From Branchiostoma belcheri (taxonomy: Eukaryota > Chordata > Leptocardii > Amphioxiformes > Branchiostomatidae), in contig NW_017803876.1 of the NCBI RefSeq assembly GCF_001625305.1, forward strand, positions 752,616-816,615: DNA of 64,000 bases, read 5' to 3'. Made by a program: the position numbers and the translations under genes. The first letter of the stretch is position 1; each line of letters opens with the position of its first letter. The notes beneath the pieces are model-generated. The model had not been told where the DNA came from and made no database searches. It saw only the letters and a program-made list of their open reading frames with translations. Shown here one piece after another: positions 1-10,543 of the stretch.

Positions 1-368
1 ATGGACCATATGGATGACATCATCATATTTTATTGCCCCAAATATAATTATTTTGAAAGTCATAATACAGTACTTTCTTTGGTACAAATAACTGCAATAA
101 AAGTATGATTTTCATGTGCATAATGGTCAAAGCTACATATGTATGTTTTTTACTACAAATGTACGTTTTCACAAATTGATATCTACTAATTACCCATTAA
201 TTATTAGAGAATAACCAGCTTTCCTTAACCTCCCTGGTGAATCTAAGGAGGTTCTTGAAAACAAGTCATGCTAAATATGTCAACAAGTTACAGTCGGTGT
301 AGTTGTGATCACGATTCACAGGGGAAATATATATTATACAGAAAAGTACTTAAGGTTATGTTGTGATG

Positions 369-600
369 GTGAATTTCTCCAAATCTCAAAGAAAAGGATA
401 TATATTAAAGAAGTGGAGGAATCATGATGATTCTGGGTTCAAACTTAAGGCAGTTACTGTAATGGATCAGTTGTTATGAATGATTTGTGAATTTCTCCAA
501 ATCTCAAAGACTCAAGGATATACATGAAGTAGAGGATATTATGATGATTCTGGGTTCAAAATTAAGGCGGTTAGTAGCCGGTTACTGTAATGGTTGAGTT
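369..600 (+). repeat. two-copy direct repeat, about 115 bp
   Basis: GAATTTCTCCAAATCTCAAA and ATGATGATTCTGGGTTCAAA occur at 371 and 438, and again at 489 and 540, in the same order. Confidence 0.85.
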
Positions 601-2439
601 GATGTGCGTTCAGTTTCAACACTTTTGATTTTGACTTGTTCAACTCCTTGTTTTGAAATCATGTAGTCTGATTTGACACCTAATAATAGCATATGAATGG
701 GCAAACAACCTGCAGTTGTCTGACGTAAAGGACCCTTGCTTATAGGCGCTGTCCAAACTGTTTACGGTAACTCGGGGACCTACTTCCTGTCCCCAGAGCT
801 CACAAACGTCGCACGATGAATAAACCAAAATGTAAAGCGGGATTTATGTGGAAGCTACACTACAATAGGACAACAATGACGGGGTTTGATTAATCGTAAG
901 GACGTCGTTTTAGGAAATAAACGCACAGGATTAGCAGCCATAGCCACTCGGGAATGGCAAGAAAATCCGTGGTTTGTAGAAGGCCGTTATCACCACAAGC
1001 TACAAACTCGCTCTTTATAGCGAATACTCCCTTCTGACCGTTACTAAACCGATCTTTTTCACTAGGGAAACCTGCACAGATTTCACAAAATCGTGTAGAT
1101 GTGACCAAAGGGGCGAGAAGCTTGTGGTTTTATCAACGTTAGCACCAAGTGCGAGTCCCAGGCATGTCGGAGGGAAACCGATCCGTCTGTTGTCTTTGTA
1201 CGGACCGCCCTCGACCACCGACTAAACTGGTGATTAACATCCACTTACCTTTCTCCAAGCTGTGTGACGAACACGTTTCTCTTGGGCTGTTCCAGGTTTA
1301 GACGAAAGGGGTTCGCCATGATCGCACCCAAGGTTTTCCCCTACACTGTAATGGGCGTGAGTGAAGCCAGGGCCGCCTGAAAAGTTTTGTGTTTGCCCCT
1401 GAGTTGTGATTAGCATATGAAACGATTACCTCCCATAACAACCAGTGTTTACCTGTAGCCCCGGCGGACCACGTGACGCGGTTCAGGTGACACCATTGTG
1501 CCAGGAGGTAGGCAAACACACCTGTACAAAGTCGAGACAAAACTTCTGGAGAACGGTTGCCTCAAGGATATGTGAAGTACAACGACAAACTCCCGGTTCC
1601 TGTTTTGTCTTCTGAGTCACTTTGTTACTCTTCCCCCGTTAAAATCTTTCGAATTAACTCGTATAATGAACAAGAGTTCCGAGATCTCATGTCCATGAAA
1701 TATGGGTTTGATATGTTAAGGTAAAGTTCTTCCTTAATTATGCAAATGGCATCTACATTAACATAATATATGCATCGTGGTGTTAACTTTTGATTAAGTT
1801 ACACATGTCCCAAGTATGAAATTTAAAAGTCAAAATCATAGCATGTCCAGGACAAAAGATACAAAAACCGGAAATTCTGCTTCAGTACCAAGGTCAGCCA
1901 CCAGGAGACCCTAAATCGACCTTGACATTTGCCTACCCAACACCTACCCACATACCAAATAACATTACAATCCACCTACAGGTTCAAAAGTTATGCTGGC
2001 CGCAAATGTGCGGAAACACACACACACAGACAGATACACAGACAGACAGACACGCCAAAAACAATACCTCCATTTTTCATGGAGGTAATGACAGACAAGA
2101 AAGACAGGTAACGTTGGAAAGTTCGCTGCCAAGTATATTTAATAACCTTGGTTATCCAGTCCTCATCTCTGAATGATAAAAAGAAATTAAAGGCTTTGTT
2201 CTAAAGTCATGGACTGAAGAAGGGTAAATTTAATAAGGGCATTGTCCATTGTTGCTGAGGTGAGACCGACCAGCGGATCAGGGATTGGGCTGTTTAGCGC
2301 TGTTCTGGAAATAGTTTAAGCAAGAAGGCTTAAAATCTAGATTTTTAACCTCCTTGGTCGGAGTAATGTGAAAAATAGTGAATCTTTTTTTTTCATATTC
2401 CAACATTTAATAACTAGACATGGTGGCGGCACACTCAAG

Positions 2440-2655
2440 ATATGTCAACTTATTTTAAGCCGCCACCAACGCAGAGGGCAAATACAGGACAAGACAATAA
2501 TCATTTTCACTTGAGTTAAGTGAGGAAATAAATAAAAGTCGTGTAAAGTACCTTTCCCAAGGGCACAAGATCGGTGGCAGGACTCTAACCCGGGACCTCT
2601 TGGTTCTGAGTGGAGCACGCTGCCGCTACGCCACCGACCCCACTTGGCGAATTCC
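2440..2655 (-). repeat. tRNA-derived SINE
   Basis: Minus strand: GTGGCGTAGCGGCAGCGTG (A-box region) and GGTTAGAGTCCTG (B-box), then CCCTTGGGAAAGGTACTTTA, a 3' body shared with the copy at 62085. It lacks a tRNA fold at the 3' half, so it is not a tRNA gene. Confidence 0.75.
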
Positions 2656-2915
2656 CCTTCCATTAACACGTCACCTGTTATACTAAGTACAGTCTTTAAA
2701 TTACCACTGTCTCACTGTGACTATGCCGTACGTCTTACAAATATAACTTATGATATGTCAGCTACCTGATGTATTGGTATTCAGATGAAATTACAAAAAG
2801 ACGTTACGGTGTCATATATCTTTTATTTTATGTTTTAAATTACCTGTAAAGTTCCACAATCTTATATTATCATATCATTTTTTCAGTGTATGCACTACAC
2901 AGGATCCTGTGGTTA

Positions 2916-5900
2916 TTAGCTATGTTTAGAGTCAGCAGCGGTCTTCGTGGTTTGTCTGAAACTTGCGAGAATCTCCTTCCTGCTGCAGCAGAGTTCCCTG
3001 TGGCCGTCGAACCAGTGGATCCTCTGGCACTCCACACTGCAGTAGCGCGCCATGCGGCATCTGGGGAAAACGTAACGGCACAGTGAGAAAGATTTGTAAC
3101 GCAGTGGTCACGAGCTCCCCAGAAATTCTTACGGGAGAGGTGCTCCCTAATCGGTTGATGAAAAATCTTTGAATTTTCGTTATAATACTGAGAGAAGACC
3201 CTAATTTTTAAAGCATTTTAGCAGAGGTGCTACTAAGGATCTTGGGGAGAGGCGGAGTACCCTTGCTTCCTTGCGCGTAGGAGAGCCCTGTAACGGATCT
3301 AAGAAGATAAATCTTTCCAGTGGCATGACAGTGGGCAAAACATGAAAAAATACATTTTTTGCGTGGCTTTTTGCATTTTTTTTCCACTGTCATTTTGCCC
3401 ACTTTTAGGCCACAGGTAAATCTGCTTGCAGATTGCCAATAAGACACTGAAAGAAATGACGCCCACAACGCCCTACACGAACACGAATCAGCATTGTTAA
3501 CATTACGTTTCTTTTCTTTTCTTTTAAACACAAGCGCACACAAAAGTCGATTTACGGAAAGTGATAAAACATACGTCAAAGAAAACGGTTTCTAAGCACG
3601 GACAACGAATGTAACGGTACATTAATTCAATGTGACGATGAATGCAACAAAAGAAATTGTCCCATGCCCTTGCCCTTGCCTTTGCCTAGCTATAGGTCAT
3701 GAGAGTTACTAGTATCATACTATCACAACAGCACGTCGGCAGAACGTACTGCGCCTGAACCCCGTATTTTCGCGTTTTTAGTTGGATTTTTGGTCAACGT
3801 TGCATCAGAATTCTACCTGTTGCAGAGGATATTCTTTCCGACATAACATTTGGAAACTATTGTCGAAATGCTAACCTTATATGAGCGAATACAACCTTAT
3901 ATGAGACATTCTGCCGAAATGCTATGTACAAGACATTACGGGTTTCGCGCAGGTGCAGTACGTTTTGCCGACGTGCTTATCACAACTATCACCGACCTAG
4001 CGCATGCGCCGAACCTTCCCGGCGCGTCCCTCTCGCTGTTGAGGCAGATGGGAGAGGAGCAGACCACGTCCATGTTCAGTCCGTCCTCTCTGAGCATTAG
4101 CGGAGAGAAGATACAGTCGTCGTGGTCGTGCTTGGTCGCCAGTCGGTCCAGCCGGGTCTGAGACTTGTAGTAGTCGACCTAGAACAAGAAATAGCCACGC
4201 CTTTAAGTACCAGAGTTATCAACCAAGGATTGAAGTGTTCAAAAATTCATTCTTTCTCAAAACTATCGCAGAGTGGAACTCGCTGTCACCGAGTACAGTA
4301 GAGGCATTATCATTAAATGGCGCTGGCTTTAAACAATGTTTAGAGCTCAAGGGTTAGGTGTAACGAGTCGTTTGGTGTAATGAAGCCAGAAGGGCGGTTA
4401 TACCGGCTATACCGATACAGAAACCGTGAAATAGCTACCTTGCCGGGCTCCTGTAGCTCCCAGGCCACCAGGGAGGCATGACGGAGTAGGCAGCTCACGA
4501 AGTCAGATCTAGAGGCAAGATCAGATACCAGCAGGAGAGTGTGAAACACGTAGCCCCTACCAGCCTTTAGACGCGGCTGGGAAGAGTAGAAATTGTCCAA
4601 TTACTAGTGGACAGATAACATGCCAGTGGTGTTGGTCCACTAAAGTCAATTTTTACTCTTTGCAGCCGTTCCCGAAGAGTTCATTCGCAAACATTCGCGA
4701 ATCTTATAGTGTGTTGTCATGATTGTATTCTCTATGTATGTGCGCATCCATAACCGGCCGGTCAAAGCACATTCGAATTTAGAATATTGGCCCAAGGACC
4801 AAGTCGGTAACGGGTGGTTTACAAAAACCGAGGTCATAGACAATTTTATATAGATGACTGATACGCAGTGAATTCGAAATTAGACCATATCGAAATATCA
4901 GTTGTATAGATTTTCAGTTCAATCCAATAGTATGCAACTATTCTAATTCTAACATACTATTAGTGATTGCAAATGGAGTAAACTTTGTTAACTCTGTGTT
5001 AATATCTAGGTAAGATGCCATGCTTGTGCGGCTTACTCCTTGTGCTTTAATCCCGTGTTTTCCTGCCAGTAGCTGCGAGCCTTGTCCAGGATGGTTTGGA
5101 CCGCCTCCTTCATGCCGAGCGCCGCCAGCTTGGCGACACAGTCCGGCCCGCCAACCTCCGCTACGTACAGGGCCATTCTCAAACCGAACCTGCAACAGAA
5201 GCTGTACTTCACCGTTCCTGCAAGTATCTAGAAGTCCTTATTAAATGTGTAAGAGTGCAGATAATTAACCCTAACCCGCCAACCTACGGTACAGGGCCAT
5301 CTTCAAACCGAACCTGCAACAGAAGCTGTACTTTACCGACGCTGCAAGTACCTAAAACTCCTTATTAAATGTGTAACAGTTAAGAGTGCAGATAATTAAC
5401 CCTAACCCGCCAACCTCCGCTACGTACAGGGCCATTCTCAAACCGAACCTGCAACAGAAGCTGTACTTTACCGACGCTGCAAGTACCTAAAACTCCTTAT
5501 TAAATGTGTACTGAGAGTGCAGATAATTAACCCTAACCCGCCAACCTCCGCTACGTACAGGGCCAACCTCAAACCGAACCTGCAACAGAAGCTGTACTTT
5601 ACCGTTCCTGCAAGTACCTAAAAGTCCTTATTGAATGTGCAAGAGTGCAGGTAATTAACCCTAACCCGCCAACCTCCGCTACGTACAGGGCCATCCTCAA
5701 ACCGAACCTGCAACAACAGAAGCTGTACTTCACCGGCCCTGCAAGTACCTAAAAGTCCTTATCAAATGTGTAAGAGTGCAGATAATTAACCCTAACCCGC
5801 CAACCTCCGCTACGTACAGGGCCATCCCCAAACCGAACCTGCAACAACAGAAACTGTACTTCATCGACCATGCATACATGTACCAAGAAGTCCTGAAATG

Positions 5901-8900
5901 TGTAAGAGTGCAGATAATTAACCCTAACCTGCCAACCTCCGCTACGTACAGGGCCATACTCAAACCGAACCTGCGACAGAAGCTGTACTTTACCGTTCCT
6001 GCAAGTATCTAGAAGTCCTGAAATGTGTAACAGTGCAGATAATTAACCCTAACCCGCCAACCTCCGCTACGTACAGGGCCATTCTTAAACCGAACCTGCA
6101 ACAACAGAAGCTGTACTTTACCGACCCTGCAAGTACCTGAATGTCCTTAAAATGTGTAAGCGCGCAGATAATTAACCCTAACCCGCCAACCTCCGCTACG
6201 TACAGGGCCATTCTTAAACCGAACCTGCAACAACAGAAGCTGTACTTTACCGACCCTGCAAGTACCTAAAAGTCCTTATCAAATGTGTAAGAGTGCAGAT
6301 AATTAACCCTAACCCGCCAACCTCCGCTACGCACAGGGCCATTCTTAAACCGCGAACCTGCAACAGAAGCTGTACTTTACCGTCCCTGCAAGTACCTAAA
6401 ACTCCTTATTAAATGTGTAACAGTTAAGAGTGCAGATAATTAACCCTAACCCGCCAATCTCCGCTACGCACAGGGCCATTCTTAAACCGCAAAACCTGCA
6501 ACAGAAGCTGTACTTTACCGTCCCTGCAAGTACCTAGAAGTCCTGAAATGTGTAAGAGTGCAGATAATTGTTTGCAACAGGCCATAGAGGTGGCTTGGAC
6601 ACTCTAGTCCTTCAGAAACACTGAGGTATTTTCAGAGTTATGCACGTATTCTTTCCACAGAACTTAGTTCAAAACACAGTAATGAATACTAGTAGTATAG
6701 ATTCAACCCTTTGATCATTTGATGAAACAAAGACTACTACCGTCTTCTACTGACAGGTATGAAGAGAATGGAACTTTGAGTGCATACACATCTCGAGCAA
6801 GAAAACAAAAGTCAGCGCTAACTTAAAGTTAGACTGTAATGCTGTCAACAGATCAAACTACTTTGTAATGTCTTGTCTTTGTCAGCAGGGCTAGCTCTTT
6901 GCAACACCCACATGTTGCCCAGGCTGTGCATGCTGAACAGCCAAATAAACGAATAAACATAAGTAGTAAAACTATAATAATAACTAGAAAAGTAACATTT
7001 GCAAAGCAAATGCATAATGTTTACCTTCGGATATGGTCTGCTCTGTTAATTCTTACTCAAACACATTCACATACATGTATATCTATGGTGACAGGAGCCT
7101 AAACGCCTTCTCTGAAATTGCATGCAACATGATGTAACCCAACACCAGTTACTATGGTGACAGACGTCAACAAAAGAGGCCATTGGCCAGGTCAGAGGTT
7201 AGTGTTTGGAACAGAAGAAGAAGAAGAAGAGGAAGAAGAAATGGAGCAAAAACAACATGTTTTCCTTCGGTAAGGCCATGTTGATTTGATTATATGGATG
7301 ACATCCTCCGGGAGCCCCAAAACTGATGCGCGCGTGCGAATAAAAAAAAGTTTTGCAAAAAAAGTTCTTTTCATTATGAAATCTACGTGGTCATGAGGGT
7401 TGAGCAAATGGCACAGAATATGGTTTGGCGAATAATCTAGTCTTCAAGTTCATTTCTTTACAATTTCGTCTTTTTTCGTTTGATTTTGGCATTCTACGAC
7501 ATTGGTATAGTTTTTATTAATTTTTTTTGTAACTTATGGTATATTTTTGCTCATTTTGCAACTGTTTTGTACGATTTACAGTATGGTTGAAAACTTTTTT
7601 TTTTGGAAACGGCCGAAAATTCATGCGCGCGCGGTGTCATCCATATAATCAAATCAACATGGCCTAAACATAATAACAAGCAGACCAGGTCGTGACGACG
7701 TTGTCCTTCTTCAGCATCTGTATGAGCAGGTGCCCGAATGACGGCAGTTTGGGGTGACCCTCCCCGAGCATGGCCAGCACACGCCGGGTCTTCATGGTCA
7801 TCAGCGAGTTGTGGACGCCCCACAGAACCAACCACGGCACGAAGTCGGCCAGGTCGCCGCTGTCGTCATCGTCATCACTACTACTACTACTGCTGCTGTA
7901 GAAAAGATAAATAAGATAATCTTTCAAAAAGCATGCAGGTACTCAAACAACTGGATATGATTTTGGAAACGGTCAGACGGCAAACCTGAATTTCTCCTCT
8001 GGTCTCTCAGTCAATGACGAAAGGTAGTCTGCAGGAAACGTCTGACCGTTTCCAAAATCATATCCAGTTGCTTGAGTATTTGCTTTTTGAACGTATCTTA
8101 TTAGCTGGATGTCTAACCTTCATCGACGTAAGATAATCTTTATTCACCTCTTGCCACCAATGGGCCATGGTAAAGTATTTGAAAACAGACACAATAGTTA
8201 AATTAAAGTGATTTGTCTCACTGGGTCAGTCTACTGAGGAAGGCCAGAGTGACTGGTCTAAAGCTCTATGTAAGAGAACTTTATTGTGTTGGATCTAATA
8301 TTTTAACTGAACAATTTAAGGACAGAACCTGTCGCTGCGCTCGCCACTCTCGTAGTTGGCGCTAAACAAGCAGCGCTGGTTCAGCTCTGTAAGCTCCGGG
8401 TGCTCCAACGCGGCGGTCAGCATGATCTGGTACAGACTGAGCAGCTGGGGGACGAACTCGCCCATCTTCGCCAGCGCGGGTTCGTACATGCAGATGTTAC
8501 AGAAGAAAGTGGACAGAGCACACACGGGGACGCCTCCGAGCTGGTACCTCGCGAAGGTTAAGTTCTGCTCTTTCCTACACCTCCTGTGTATGGCGGTGTT
8601 TTTCGTGTTGGCTCTGTGTACGATCGCTAGCAATATCTCCACGGCTGGCTTCATGGTTTTCTCCGTGACCATCTGGACCACCTTCGCGTCCTTCGGGCTC
8701 GGGAAGTCGGAAAACGAGTCCAGGTCTTCTACCTGTTCTCGACACCTGTGATAACAACAGGATAAAACTAAGAGGTAACGGCGTTGGAAGAGGAGAAAGG
8801 TATAAAGGAAAGAATGGCAAGGTTGAAACTATGAATCAAAAGGACTGAAAACATGGACTGAAAGAGAAGGGGGTGAAACGTGGTGACGGAGGAAGGGTTT

Positions 8901-9403
8901 ATCTTCGTGGAGAGAGAAGAAGGACTGCAACGCAACTTTTAAGACTGGAGTCTTTACAAGATATGGACTTAGATAGTAACTGGACTTATTGGAGGGAGAA
9001 GGACCTCGGTATCTAGCCTGGGTGCCATCCCCAGTAGTATTCGCCCGCTAGCTTACAACTGGTGGTAGCTAGCGACCTTATAGAGCGGGCGAATACTACT
9101 TGGGATGGCACCCAGGCTACCTCGGTATCTACCAGAGTCTTTGCTTCTCTAACGTCGAAGAAGAAGAAGAAGACACCTGTGAGCGGTTCTGCTGACGTTG
9201 GCGAGGTGGTTGGCGGTTATCCGTTCCGCAAGGGCCGTCAGATCCTCCAGGCAGTCAGAACAAGTGCAAGAGTCCAGGTGGCCTCCCATGCCGTCCGTTT
9301 GAGGCGGAGACTGAGACGACATCATGCAGTAAATAAAGACCTGCGGCTCGGGACGACGTCTATTTTGATCACAACGTGAACAGTGTACAGAACTAGTGTT
9401 CAT
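2916..9403 (-). CDS. helical-repeat-like protein with C-terminal MYND zinc finger, six exons
   Basis: Minus-strand exons in order: 9177-9403 (ATG at 9403 or, 26 codons later, 9325), 8329-8745, 7686-7895, 5037-5189, 3997-4089, 2916-3060 with stop TAA. All introns are GT-AG and all junctions are phase 2, so the reading frame is closed end to end: 388 residues from 9325, 414 from 9403. What can be seen: a Cys-rich start, a leucine-rich helical middle resembling ARM/HEAT-type repeats, a Ser/Asp-rich acidic linker at the start of exon 3, and at residues about 320-365 a MYND finger (CSSPIC, ACARC, RYCSVECQ, HWFDGH, final Cys). MYND fingers bind proline-rich peptides in partner proteins. I do not recognise the family or its function. 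The exact acceptor of exon 5 was chosen because it is the only one with a pyrimidine tract that fits the phase. An exon upstream of 9403 cannot be excluded. Confidence 0.75.
3730..3977. mobile_element. inverted-repeat element with 9-bp duplication
   Basis: Ends AGCACGTCGGCAGAACGTACT inverted (with minor differences), exact 9-bp duplication TATCACAAC at 3721-3729 and 3978-3986. Nine-bp duplications suggest Mutator-like origin. It lies about 20 bases from the donor of MYND-gene exon 3997-4089. Confidence 0.87.
4225..4440 (+). mobile_element. LINE 3' end fragment
   Basis: Encodes the C-terminal signature AEWNSLSPSTVEALSLNG followed by a stop, then a 3' UTR with the GGCGGTTATACCGGCTATAC motif. 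Related fragments occur at about 25675-25800, 31625-31760, 45230-45420 (minus) and 61135-61300. Confidence 0.8.
5150..6575 (-). repeat. minisatellite made of a splice acceptor plus the start of MYND-gene exon 4
   Basis: About eleven head-to-tail units of roughly 120-135 bp. The unit nearest 5189 is the real intron-exon border; ten further copies lie upstream in the transcript. Each carries the tract CTTCTGTTGCAG, then about 45-50 bases of exon 4 starting GTTCGGTTTGAGAATGGCCC, then intron-like filler containing TTAACCCTAACC. One unit has ctgcgacag instead of ctgcaacag and several have an extra CAA, so units are diverging. Most copies keep a usable AG acceptor. Confidence 0.9.
7274..7664. mobile_element. 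GGCC-ended inverted-repeat element, TAA duplication
   Basis: Ends GGCCATGTTGATTTGATT in inverted order, with TAA on both sides (7271-7273, 7665-7667). Nearly identical to 53817-54202. It lies about 20 bases beyond the donor of MYND-gene exon 7686-7895. A 3-bp TWA duplication is the mark of PIF/Harbinger; the assignment is tentative. Confidence 0.88.
9014..9119. mobile_element. 106-bp near-palindromic foldback element
   Basis: TAGCCTGGGTGCCATCCCCA pairs with its inverse at the right end and the arms nearly meet. Flanked by the exact 10-bp duplication CCTCGGTATC (9004-9013, 9120-9129). In the first MYND-gene intron. Confidence 0.88.
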
Positions 9404-10543
9404 AAGATGCTGCTGTTGTGCGCTGCTATGACAACTGTTCTTGAAGTGTGTTCTAGTTCTGTGTGCTGCTGATATAAACGATTCGTGAGGTGTTCTTGGA
9501 CAACACAGTGGAGCGCACTAGTAGAGAAGCCGTGGCGACTCTTTATGTATTTTGCTGGTAGTCTTATATAGCCCTCACTATATAATGTTATATTACCCGA
9601 TATTACAATGTATTAATAAAGACGCTACGGCTAGTACATGGATTATATATCTGTTTGGCCATGGAAAAGTCATGCAAAGCAGCGATCAGAACTTTTTAGC
9701 ATTAGTATTAAAGAAGCCTGTCCTTTAGCCTGGGTACCATCCCCAGTAGTATATTCGCAAACTCTATAACCAGTTATAGAGTTTGCGAATATACTACTGG
9801 GGATGGTACCCAGGCTACCTGTCCTTGGTGCTGAACCGACATTCTACCCATTGATATGACGGAAGTCCTCTCCGCATCGTTATGTATCAGAATAAAGGGA
9901 GAAATGTTTCTGTTTGTAAGAATATATGCAAATGGTTTCTATGTCGATTGGTATTTCCCGCGCAAATAACGTTATAACGTTACATAAAAACGTTAATTGC
10001 TAATTATATACAGAATCACTGACATTATACGCACTCTTGTGAAACGGAGAACGTTTTTTATGGAAGAATTTTATGGTCTTCTCGGAAAGTGAGCTTATCT
10101 GGTCTAACGTTATAGCAAAAAGGTACTAACGCCACAAGGTTGATTTTGATGTTGACACTGAAACAAGCATAGTAAATGGCAGGCTTCATTTGCCATTGAT
10201 ACAGCCGGTCCCCTTTCGAAATGACCATGTTCCCAGCTAGCAATGGACGGTAACCGAAATACTTATGTCAGTGTTATATATTCACAACTGCACACAGATC
10301 AATGCAAGTCAATTGTTCTTGAAGGTCTTCGAAGCTGAGGCAAGAATCCAGAACGATCAAATTCAGTCGTTCCTGCGATCAAAAGCGCCTCTACCGAGTT
10401 TTTATCAAACTGCACCATGTCCGATCACATGACGTAGCCTGACAGAAAGCGATGTAGGAAAGAGATACAGCGGAATAAGTTGACTAAACTTGATCTGTAA
10501 ATCCCAATTCTCTGGAGATATAAGGCTCTGGTGACTTTCGACA
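9404..10543. promoter_or_regulatory. divergent intergenic region between the MYND gene and VTI1B
   Basis: About 1.1 kb separates the first visible exon of the minus-strand gene from the VTI1B start codon, so both promoters probably lie here. This is inference from the head-to-head layout. I see no convincing TATA box. The region is AT-rich after 9540 and contains a 94-bp foldback element at 9726-9819. Confidence 0.35.
9726..9819. mobile_element. 94-bp near-perfect palindrome, same family
   Basis: TAGCCTGGGTACCATCCCCA arms with exact 9-bp duplication CCTGTCCTT (9717-9725, 9820-9828). In the divergent intergenic region. Confidence 0.88.

Larger units (their letters stand above)
1..2915. other. 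region beyond the MYND gene, no gene recognised
   Basis: This is downstream of the minus-strand gene. It contains the 369-600 repeat, a GC-richer block at about 690-1650 with only short frames, an AC/AGAC microsatellite at 2015-2055 and a SINE at 2440-2655. I cannot place the 3' UTR end. Confidence 0.5.

Noticed and set aside
890..1540. Overlapping minus-strand frames of 60-80 codons
   Set aside because: No splice-consistent chain, no family motif and no conserved signature.
4089..4178. Upstream extension of MYND-gene exon 5 to an acceptor at 4179
   Set aside because: The frame is open, but the phase does not fit the preceding exon; the acceptor at 4090 does.
5020..5040. TAA after GLKHKE as the end of the MYND-region gene
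   Set aside because: A GTAAGC donor overlaps this stop, and the next exon continues in phase into the MYND finger, so a splice is more likely. A short isoform ending here remains possible.
5238..6470. TTAACCCTAACC motifs as interstitial telomere repeats
   Set aside because: The motif occurs once per minisatellite unit as part of the filler and is not itself a (TTAGGG)n tract.
5150..6575. CRISPR array
   Set aside because: Units are whole-length repeats including exon sequence in a spliced eukaryotic gene; there are no unique spacers between short repeats.
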